From assembly GCA_046724665.1 (NCBI GenBank), contig JBKOWZ010000107.1, positions 1 to 25,648 of the forward strand: DNA of 25,648 nucleotides, written 5' to 3'. The notes under the pieces are model-generated. The model was given only the letters and a program-made list of their open reading frames with translations. It had not been told where the DNA came from and ran no database searches. Origin of the DNA: Actinocrinis sp046724665. Lineage in GTDB: Bacteria; Actinomycetota; Actinomycetes; Streptomycetales; Catenulisporaceae. A program made the translations under genes and the position numbers. Of the stretch, positions 1 to 5,680 are shown in pieces (the first letter of the stretch is position 1; the number at the start of each line of letters is the position of its first letter).

Positions 1-1
1 C

Positions 2-31
2 TACTACCTCGAAGAAGCCCTCGCCCCCTGA
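2..31 (+). CDS. possible 3' end of an upstream plus-strand gene
   Basis: The first nine codons in frame 2 read YYLEEALAP and end in TGA. Seven of the nine end in C, as expected for coding DNA in this genome, whereas the sequence immediately after the stop loses that bias. This is consistent with the tail of a plus-strand gene entering from the left edge, but nine codons cannot identify a product and chance is a real alternative. Confidence 0.2.
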   Translation, partial: YYLEEALAP

Positions 32-309
32 TCAACAAGAGCCTGCCGTTGTCGACGCCACCGAGAGCGAGGCCAACCGCACCAGACCAGATCTACACCT
101 CCGTGCAAGGAAGCGCCGAGTGACACCCACGATACTCTGCAAAGATCACGCACGGCCAGAAGAAAATCTCACGCCCATGAGAATCCACAGCGACGACACC
201 GACCGAGAAACCCAAGCACAAGCACGTCAAAGGGCTGCGAGACGGCATCCGCAGGGAGAACCTACACGCACCTCCTAACTACCCCCACCACTCCCCACGA
301 CCTAATGAC
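32..309. other. intergenic stretch, no confident gene
   Basis: The base composition is clearly more A/C-rich than the coding DNA around it. Frame 3 on the plus strand stays open from the window edge to a TAA at 276-278 (about 91 codons), but it uses rare codons (AGA, CTA, ATA, CGA), has weak third-position GC bias after the first 30 codons, and reads as a low-complexity hydrophilic peptide, so I do not call it a gene. I see no convincing hairpin terminator downstream of the minus-strand mycosin gene in this stretch. Confidence 0.5.
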
Positions 310-1794
310 CTACTGTCGCGGCCAGGGCGTTTCCTCCTGCGGCGGCTGACCCTGCTGCCCGTACCCGTACGGAGGCACCGACGGGGGCGCCGACGAATAC
401 GGCGGCTGCTGCGGTGCCTGGTACGCACCAGCCCCGCCCTGGTAGTGCTGCGTAGGAGTCGCAGGATACTGCTGCGACTGCGGCGGCTGAGCGTGCTGCC
501 CGCCCGGCCCGGGCGTCGGGGGGTAGTACCCATTGCCACCCCCACCGCCTCCACCGCCACCCGGCCCGGACCCGTTGCTGTTCTTCCCACGCGTGATCAG
601 AAAGACAATCAGGCCAATCAACACCAGCACACCAACGCCGAGCCCGGCATACAACCCGATATTCGACGACGACTTGCTAGACGACGCAGCAGGCGTACTC
701 GCCGTACCCGGCCCCCCACCGCTGCCGCCCGCTGTACTCCCGCTACTAGGTGAAGCCCCAGTTGCCACCGCAGGCCCACCCAGCGGATTGCTCGTATCGC
801 TTGGCGCAGGAGCCCCCAACGCCTTCAGCGGATCGATAACGCCGTACCCGACGTGATCGTCAATCCGCTTCGCCGTGCCCTGAACCGTATTCTCAATAAT
901 CACCCGCACGACCTGTCCCGCAGTCCAGTCCGGGTGCTTCCCAATGATCAGCGCCGCCTCCCCCGCCACCCACGGCGCGGCCTGCGAGGTACCGCTGCGC
1001 AGCCCGTACTGCCCGTTCGGATACGGCACCTCAATATCGACTCCGGGCGCTGCGACCGTTACATCACTGCCGAAGTGCGAGTACTTATCCATGTGGCCGT
1101 TCTTATCGATCGCCGCCACATTAATGACGCCAGGCACGGTCGCATACGTATTGGCCGCATTGTTCCCCCCCACGCCCGCAGTATTACCCGCCCCAGCGAT
1201 AACCACGACGTTCTTCGATAGCGCGTAATTGATCGCATCGGTAACCACGTCAGCCGGGGTCGTTGACGCTTCCGATAGGTTGATCACCCGCGCCCCGTGA
1301 TCGGCGGCATATTTGATGCCGGCTGCCGTAGCAGCACTTGAAGCACTATCGCTACCATCCTTGATGGGCATGATCTTGGCTTGTGTGGCCAAGCCGTACA
1401 TCCCTTGCGGGTTGTTCGAGTCTCCATGTGCATGAGCAGCGATGTCGGCGGCAACCGACGTACCGTGATACTTACTTGATGTGTCGTTCGTGTCCGAGGT
1501 AGGGCTACCAGGATTAGTCACATTGATGCCAGGCACCAGCGACCCTTGCAGGTCGGGCTGCGACGAATCAACCCCCGAGTCCACAACCGCTACGATGACA
1601 CCGCTTCCGCGTGCCTGGTAGTGACTGCGGATCGCCGTGACGTTGAACTGGCCGAGGGCCCACTCCTTGTCATAGACAGGGTTGGTAGACGCCCGCGCAG
1701 GAAGGGCACCGAGCCCTGCGAAGGTGACCACACTCGCCGCTGCGAATGTGGTAGTCAGCCAAACACGTGAGCTGCCACGCCTACCCCGTGCCAT
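310..1794 (-). CDS. mycP: type VII secretion mycosin, subtilisin-like membrane-anchored serine protease
   Basis: This 494-residue S8-family protease fits the mycosin architecture. An N-terminal hydrophobic signal sequence (about residues 11-35, ending LPARA) is followed by a subtilisin domain with catalytic Asp72 (VVDSGVD), His110 (HGTS), oxyanion Asn204 (GAGN) and Ser270 (SGTSQAAP). A Ser/Gly linker, one transmembrane helix (about 379-401) and a basic stop-transfer (TRGK) follow. Mycosins are required for ESX/type VII secretion and sit outside the membrane facing the secretion complex. After the helix comes an unusual tail of about 90 residues: a run of nine glycines, then Pro/Gln/Tyr-rich sequence; mycobacterial mycosins end soon after the helix. 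The ATG is preceded by a GGGGAG ribosome site. The gene follows the WXG/PPE-like gene by 82 nt on the same strand, as expected for a secretion module. Wobble positions contain more A/T than the genes to its right. Confidence 0.88.
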   Translation of the reverse strand: MARGRRGSSRVWLTTTFAAASVVTFAGLGALPARASTNPVYDKEWALGQFNVTAIRSHYQARGSGVIVAVVDSGVDSSQPDLQGSLVPGINVTNPGSPTSDTNDTSSKYHGTSVAADIAAHAHGDSNNPQGMYGLATQAKIMPIKDGSDSASSAATAAGIKYAADHGARVINLSEASTTPADVVTDAINYALSKNVVVIAGAGNTAGVGGNNAANTYATVPGVINVAAIDKNGHMDKYSHFGSDVTVAAPGVDIEVPYPNGQYGLRSGTSQAAPWVAGEAALIIGKHPDWTAGQVVRVIIENTVQGTAKRIDDHVGYGVIDPLKALGAPAPSDTSNPLGGPAVATGASPSSGSTAGGSGGGPGTASTPAASSSKSSSNIGLYAGLGVGVLVLIGLIVFLITRGKNSNGSGPGGGGGGGGGNGYYPPTPGPGGQHAQPPQSQQYPATPTQHYQGGAGAYQAPQQPPYSSAPPSVPPYGYGQQGQPPQEETPWPRQ

Positions 1795-1876
1795 GCGTTA
1801 CTCCCCACGTTTCACCCAACTCGGACTCGCGATTTACCCGAGACAGGCTACAGACAGCCACAGCTCGGTGACACCT

Positions 1877-3160
1877 CTACTCGATGACTCCGCCAGGCGG
1901 AGCAGCCTGCTTGTCGCCATACCAATAGTCTGGATCTTGACGAAGGAATCCCGCGCGGTTCCCCCGCTCCTCGCCGCCGCCCCCAGCGCCGCCGCGTCCA
2001 CCCATGCCGCCCATCATCGCGCCGGATTGACCTCTGCCTTCGCCCTCGGCAGCCGCACCACCGACCATCGACCCGCCCTCGCCCACCTTCGCCGCAGCCG
2101 AACCGTACCGGCTGCCGGCGGCGCCGCGGCCCCTAAGAGTGCCTGCACCAGTGCTCTCACCAGCCCCAAGGCTGGTACCGCCCTTGCCGGCCCCGTATCC
2201 CGCACCGGCGCCAGCACCAAGGCCACCCGCGCCAAGTCCTCCCGTCCCGGCAGTACCACCGGCGCCACCCGAAGTCCCGCCAGTGGCACCATATGGATTC
2301 GAGGCATACGGATTATGCGAGCCTCCGAACTCGTTAGAAGTGCCTCCAGCGCCGCCTGCTCCCTGAGTGAAGGTGGCACCACCAGAATCCGAATAAGACG
2401 GCACCTTTACGCCTGAACCGCCGCCGGTGGAACCACCGCCCGTACCAGAACCGAATCCACTGCCCGAACCGACGCCACCGGCTCCTCCGCCGTAGTGACC
2501 TCCGTTCCCGGCGCCGCCAGAATAGCCGCCGCCACCACCGCCCGTCCCTCCAATCGGGTAAACAGGCACGGGCATCACTGGGAAAGTCCCGTTGCCATTC
2601 CCGTTGCCATTCCCATCGGATGGATCGTCGATCCGCGTCGAGGCCGGGAGCTGGGCGCGGGCGGAGGTGTAGGCGCCGGCGAGTTGCGTCATGACGCTGA
2701 TGGCCTGGTTGTGCTTGTTCTCGATGTCGCGCTTGGCCAGCTCGGAGGCGGCGGTTGCGGCGCCGCCGGTGGAGAGGAAGCCGATGGCGCCGCTGACGAT
2801 GTTCGAGTCGATGTTCGCGGTCTGCTGCTCCAGCCAGGACGGCGGGTCGGGCATGTTGCTGCGGGCCCAGCTCAGTGCGCTGGCGGTGTTGGTGACCGCA
2901 GTGCCGGTGTTGGCCGCGTTGTCGGCGTGGGTCTGCATCTTGGCGGCTACGGACTGGGACTGCTGGAAGTACGCGTCGGCGGCGGCGCCCTGCCACTGGG
3001 ACTGGATCGCCGTCAGGTTCGACTGGAGTTCCGACGTCGCCTGCTCGAGCGCCTGGGAGTGGCGTTGCCACGACTCGGCCGTGCTGTTCATCGCTTCGGG
3101 GTTGCCGGATTGCGCGTAGTCGTACAGCTTCTGGTGGTCCATTTTGCTGTAGTCGGTCAT
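1877..3160 (-). CDS. WXG100/PPE-like type VII secretion substrate or partner with a Gly-rich tail
   Basis: The 427-residue protein has an N-terminal mostly helical region (about residues 22-175) with a central W56-Q-G58, the WxG turn of the WXG100/PPE superfamily. It is followed by Ala/Gln-rich helices and a second helical stretch (about 108-172). From residue 182 to about 400 it is low complexity: GN repeats, then long Gly/Ala/Ser stretches. The last 25 residues differ again, with an aromatic acidic patch (DPDYWYGD) and a C-terminal PPGGVIE. WXG100/PPE proteins are secreted through, or dock to, type VII systems as helical-hairpin dimers. The neighbours (short helical protein upstream, mycosin downstream) support this role. 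The start ATG has a strong AGGAGG site that overlaps the stop of the upstream gene. I cannot tell a secreted effector from a structural component. The long Gly-rich tail recalls, but is not homologous by eye to, PGRS/MPTR tails. Confidence 0.75.
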   Translation of the reverse strand: MTDYSKMDHQKLYDYAQSGNPEAMNSTAESWQRHSQALEQATSELQSNLTAIQSQWQGAAADAYFQQSQSVAAKMQTHADNAANTGTAVTNTASALSWARSNMPDPPSWLEQQTANIDSNIVSGAIGFLSTGGAATAASELAKRDIENKHNQAISVMTQLAGAYTSARAQLPASTRIDDPSDGNGNGNGNGTFPVMPVPVYPIGGTGGGGGGYSGGAGNGGHYGGGAGGVGSGSGFGSGTGGGSTGGGSGVKVPSYSDSGGATFTQGAGGAGGTSNEFGGSHNPYASNPYGATGGTSGGAGGTAGTGGLGAGGLGAGAGAGYGAGKGGTSLGAGESTGAGTLRGRGAAGSRYGSAAAKVGEGGSMVGGAAAEGEGRGQSGAMMGGMGGRGGAGGGGEERGNRAGFLRQDPDYWYGDKQAAPPGGVIE

Positions 3161-3171
3161 GGTCCCTCCTA
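3161..3171 (-). promoter_or_regulatory. ribosome binding site overlapping the upstream stop codon (translational coupling)
   Basis: On the minus strand the TAG stop of the short helical-protein gene (3169-3171) shares two bases with an AGGAGG Shine-Dalgarno sequence (3165-3170), which lies 4 nt before the ATG of the WXG/PPE-like gene (3158-3160). A ribosome terminating on the first gene sits on the initiation site of the second, so the two proteins are probably made in coupled amounts, as expected for obligate partners. Confidence 0.7.
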
Positions 3172-3705
3172 CGCCGCGCCGGCTGACGTCGTGGTCGATG
3201 TCGTGGTCGTACTCGTGTTTGTGTTCGCGTTCGACTGGGTCGCGTACGTTGTGCCGCTGCTGCCGCCGTTGGTCTGGGAGGGGGCGGTGGTGGTGGTTGT
3301 GTTCGTGCTTGCGTTCGTGCTTGTGCTGGTCGTGGTGCTGGTGGCCGTGCCGGGGGCGGGGGCGTCGCCGTACTGTTGCAGGATCGCGTTGAACTTGGTC
3401 GTGATGTCCTGCTCGGTCTGCTTGTACTTGTCGGCGTTGGCGCCCACGACGTTGATCATCGTGTTGACCAGCTGGGTCACCTCGTTGAACGAGCTGATCA
3501 GGTCCTGCTTGGCCTGCTCGTAGGCGAGGGAGAACGTCTGCGCCTCGGGGAAGTCGCCGAAGGAGCCAGAGCCGTCGTTCATGGTCATGACGGAGTTTTC
3601 CTGCTCGAGGCTTTGCAGGATCGTGGTGAGCTTCCGCTGGAACTGTTCCAGTGACTCGATCTGCACCACGTACATCGCGCCCCCGCCGCCGCCCGCGTCG
3701 AGCAT
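3169..3705 (-). CDS. small helical type VII secretion-associated protein with a Thr/Ser-rich tail
   Basis: The 178-residue protein has no tryptophan and no WXG motif. After a short Gly-rich leader (residues 5-10) it has one predicted helix (about 15-37), a turn carrying GSFGDFPEA (47-55), and a second long helical stretch (about 56-112), i.e. a helical-hairpin layout. Residues 114-178 are almost entirely Thr, Ser, Asn and Ala. Small helical proteins with a G-D-F-x-x-A turn accompany PPE-like genes in actinomycetes as I recall them, so I infer it is the helical partner of the downstream WXG-bearing protein, analogous to a PE-PPE or Esx pair. Evidence is fold-level and contextual, not catalytic. 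The first ATG (after GAAGGAAAG) is chosen; ATG at 3673-3675 (residue 11) is an alternative with a weaker site. It is the first gene of the three-gene unit. Confidence 0.6.
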   Translation of the reverse strand: MLDAGGGGGAMYVVQIESLEQFQRKLTTILQSLEQENSVMTMNDGSGSFGDFPEAQTFSLAYEQAKQDLISSFNEVTQLVNTMINVVGANADKYKQTEQDITTKFNAILQQYGDAPAPGTATSTTTSTSTNASTNTTTTTAPSQTNGGSSGTTYATQSNANTNTSTTTTSTTTSAGAA

Positions 3706-3822
3706 GGCGCCACCCCGCTTTCCTTCTTCGCTTTTCCTTCTCTTACTTCTACTGCTACTTCCGCACGTCCGTCCGGGTCCCCGTCGCGGTCGTAGTCTCG
3801 GGTTTCTCAGGGCACTCTAGCG
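3706..3822 (-). promoter_or_regulatory. leader and probable promoter region of the type VII module, with a polypurine tract
   Basis: Read on the minus strand, 3762-3716 is an almost uninterrupted A/G tract (only a few C/T) containing several GAAG/AAGGA stretches before the first type VII gene. A TAGAGT hexamer (3815-3820, minus) could serve as a -10 box, but no good -35 was seen, so only the location is claimed. The tract is strikingly A-rich for this genome and would give an unstructured leader. Confidence 0.3.
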
Positions 3823-3856
3823 AAAAACGGTGCCGTGCAGGAGTTGCACGGCACCG
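3823..3856 (-). terminator. intrinsic terminator downstream of fabG-fabI
   Basis: A perfect 12-bp inverted repeat (CGGTGCCGTGCA at 3828-3839 and its complement at 3845-3856) encloses the 5-nt loop GGAGT. On the minus strand it is followed at once by TTTTT (3827-3823). It lies 85 nt after the fabI stop and is a classical rho-independent terminator for the fab operon, separating it from the type VII genes read in the same direction. Confidence 0.85.
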
Positions 3857-3874
3857 CTGTCGGGGTGTTTTCGG

Positions 3875-3897
3875 CGGTCAGACGGTCAGACGGTCAG
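3875..3897. repeat. short tandem repeat CGGTCAGA (2.9 copies)
   Basis: CGGTCAGA occurs at 3875-3882 and 3883-3890, followed by CGGTCAG at 3891-3897. Degenerate GGTCAG/GGTTAG-like units continue to about 3945. It lies in the fabI 3' untranslated region before the terminator; no function is evident and slippage is a sufficient explanation. Confidence 0.6.
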
Positions 3898-3941
3898 GGT
3901 CAGACAGTGAGGGTTAGGCGGTAGGCGATCAGGGGTGAGGG

Positions 3942-4709
3942 TCAGGCGCCCATCGCGTGTACGCCGCCGTCTACGTGGATGACCTCGCCGGTGGTCTTCG
4001 GGAACCAGTCGGACAAGAGGGCGATCACACCGCGGGCGGCCGGTTCGGGGTCCTTCATGTTCCAGCCGATCGGGGCACGGGTGTCCCAGACGCCTTCGAA
4101 CGCCTCGAAGCCGGGGATGGAGTTCGCCGCCATGGTCTTGACGGGGCCGGCCGAGATCAGGTTGCTGCGGATGCCCTTCGGGCCGAGGTCGCGGGCGAGG
4201 TAGCGGCTGGTGGACTCCAGCGCCGCCTTGGCCACGCCCATCCAGTCGTAGCCGGGCCAGGCCACCTGGGCGTCGAAGTCGAGGCCGACGATGGCGCCGC
4301 CGCGGTCGCCGAAGAGCGGAACGGCCGCCATCGCGAGGGACTTGTACGAGAACGCCGACACGTGCACCGCGGTGGCGACCGACTCCCAGGGGGTGTTGAG
4401 GAAGTTGCCGCCGAGCGCGTCGGGCGGGCCGAAGGCGATGGAGTGCACGACGCCGTCGAGGCCGTCCACGTGCTCGCGGATCTTGTCGGGGAGCGCGGCG
4501 AGGTGCTCCGGGTTGGTGACGTCGAGCTCGATCACCGGGGCCGGTTTAGGCAGGCGGGTGGCGACTCGGTTGACCAGCGAGAGCCTGCCGTAGCCGGTCA
4601 GCACGACCTGCGCGCCCTCCTCCTGCGCCAGGCGGGCGACCGTGAAGGCGATCGACGCGTCGGTGATGACGCCGGTTACGAGGACGCGCTTGCCGTCCAG
4701 GATTCCCAT
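3942..4709 (-). CDS. fabI: enoyl-[acyl-carrier-protein] reductase, InhA/FabI type (NADH)
   Basis: The 255-residue short-chain dehydrogenase performs the last reduction of each fatty-acid elongation cycle (trans-2-enoyl-ACP to acyl-ACP). It is InhA-like along its length: nucleotide-binding TGVITDASIAF (12-22), VVHSIAF (87-93, with Ser90 at the InhA Ser94 position), catalytic Tyr154 and Lys161 in the enoyl-reductase Y-x6-K spacing (GYDWMGVAKAALES), RSNLISAGP (181-189), APIGWNMKD (212-220) and LLSDWFPKTTGEVIHVDGG near the C-terminus. The reading frame is open further upstream, but MGILDGK matches the family N-terminus and its ATG lies 4 nt after the fabG stop (TGACCCGATG), so I place the start at 4709. 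The order fabG then fabI mirrors mycobacterial mabA-inhA. Confidence 0.93.
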   Translation of the reverse strand: MGILDGKRVLVTGVITDASIAFTVARLAQEEGAQVVLTGYGRLSLVNRVATRLPKPAPVIELDVTNPEHLAALPDKIREHVDGLDGVVHSIAFGPPDALGGNFLNTPWESVATAVHVSAFSYKSLAMAAVPLFGDRGGAIVGLDFDAQVAWPGYDWMGVAKAALESTSRYLARDLGPKGIRSNLISAGPVKTMAANSIPGFEAFEGVWDTRAPIGWNMKDPEPAARGVIALLSDWFPKTTGEVIHVDGGVHAMGA

Positions 4710-4713
4710 CGGG

Positions 4714-5454
4714 TCAGTGCCCCATTCCCAGTCCGCCGTCAACGGGGATGACGGCTCCGTTGATGTACGCCGCATCGGGCGACGCCAAGAATTTCACGAC
4801 GCCCGCGACCTCGTCGACGGTGGCGTAACGCGCCATGGGTACTTGGGCGACGATCTCCTTCTTGCGCTCGTCGCTGAGTACGGCGGTCATTTCGGTGTCC
4901 ACGAAGCCGGGGGCGACCACGTTGGCGGTGATGGCGCGCGAGCCGAGTTCACGGGCCAGCGAGCGGGCCATGCCGACCAGCCCGGCCTTGGACGCGGCGT
5001 AGTTGGCCTGGCCCGCGGATCCCATCAGGCCCACCACGGACGAGATGAAGATGATCCGGCCGCGCCGCAGCCGCAGCATGCCCTTGGCGGCGTGCTTGGC
5101 GACGCGGAACGAGCCGGTGAGGTTGGTGGCGAGGACGTCGTTGAACTCGTCTTCGCTCATCCGCAGGATCAGCGTGTCGCGGGTGATGCCGGCGTTGGCC
5201 ACCAGGACCTCGACCGGGCCGTGCGCGGCGGCGACCTCCTGGAACGCACGCTCGACGTCCTCCGGCACGGTGATGTCGCACCGGACCGCGAGGAAGGAGC
5301 CCTCGCCCTTGACCGGCACGACCGGCGGCTCGCCGGAGCGGTAGGTCACCGCGACCTTGTCGCCCTGCTCGGCGAAGGCCCGCGCGATGGCGAGGCCGAT
5401 GCCCCGGTTGCCGCCGGTGATGAGCACTGACCGGGGCGCGTTGTTCTCGGCCAC
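4714..5454 (-). CDS. fabG: 3-oxoacyl-[acyl-carrier-protein] reductase
   Basis: The 246-residue short-chain dehydrogenase/reductase reduces 3-ketoacyl-ACP with NADPH in fatty-acid elongation. It carries the cofactor motif TGGNRGIG (13-20), NAG (87-89), Asn111, Ser139 (ISSVVG), and Tyr152/Lys156 (YAASK), followed by PGFVDTEM and the terminal PVDGG. Length and motifs match MabA/FabG. The start is a GTG (5452-5454) preceded by GGAAGGA at suitable spacing. It is the first gene of the fabG-fabI unit; the 226-nt gap upstream holds the promoter region and a long inverted repeat. Confidence 0.93.
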   Translation of the reverse strand: MAENNAPRSVLITGGNRGIGLAIARAFAEQGDKVAVTYRSGEPPVVPVKGEGSFLAVRCDITVPEDVERAFQEVAAAHGPVEVLVANAGITRDTLILRMSEDEFNDVLATNLTGSFRVAKHAAKGMLRLRRGRIIFISSVVGLMGSAGQANYAASKAGLVGMARSLARELGSRAITANVVAPGFVDTEMTAVLSDERKKEIVAQVPMARYATVDEVAGVVKFLASPDAAYINGAVIPVDGGLGMGH

Positions 5455-5500
5455 GCGGTGTCCTTCCCTGTTGTCGCGATGATGGTCCCCTCGGAACGCT

Positions 5501-5600
5501 AGTGCCTCGGCAGCCTACCTTCGCCCGCGAGCGAGGTGCTGCGCCAGGGCGGCATATGGAAAGGGCGGCGAGCGGAGCGAAGGCAGGCTGCCGAGGCACT
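5501..5600. repeat. 100-bp inverted-repeat element between fabG and tldD
   Basis: Arms 5501-5524 and 5577-5600 are reverse complements at 23 of 24 positions (the left arm begins AGTGCCTCGGCAGCC) with a 52-nt spacer. The element starts 47 nt upstream of the fabG start codon and ends 80 nt before tldD. It could be a transcribed hairpin in one of the two leaders, a pair of operator half-sites, or a small mobile palindromic element. No flanking target duplication is obvious, and no transposase is nearby. Confidence 0.75.
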
Positions 5601-5645
5601 GAGGTTCGCCGACGCGGCCGGGGTGCGGGTGGCCGTAAAAGCGCC

Positions 5646-5674
5646 ACGACAGGGTCGTGGAGTTCGGCTAGGTT
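5646..5674 (+). promoter_or_regulatory. candidate leaderless promoter of tldDE
   Basis: TAGGTT (5669-5674) ends exactly 6 nt before the tldD ATG (5681), the spacing expected if transcription begins at the A of the start codon. ACGACA (5646-5651) matches TTGACA at 4 of 6 positions with a 17-nt spacer. The -35 overlaps a small perfect hairpin (5644-5650 with 5654-5660). The same -10/start spacing recurs at two other genes in the window. Confidence 0.5.
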
Positions 5675-5680
5675 CGGGGC

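Noticed and set aside
3..278. Open frame of about 91 codons from the left edge
   Set aside because: Poor third-position bias, rare codons and no recognisable sequence; described only as part of the intergenic stretch.
1877..2640. Possible tandem DNA repeat or CRISPR-like array in the Gly-rich region
   Set aside because: The repetition follows Gly/Ala/Ser codons with irregular unit lengths and stays in frame; there are no constant repeats with unique spacers.
2495..3523. Plus-strand open frame of 342 codons opposite the type VII genes
   Set aside because: A Val/Gly/Leu-rich shadow of the minus-strand WXG/PPE-like gene and its helical partner; no domain, and the opposite frame has the WxG motif and ribosome sites.
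5501..5600. Insertion-sequence remnant with terminal inverted repeats
   Set aside because: The arms would suit a mini-element, but there is no transposase fragment in the 52-nt spacer and no clear target-site duplication, so it is reported only as an inverted repeat.
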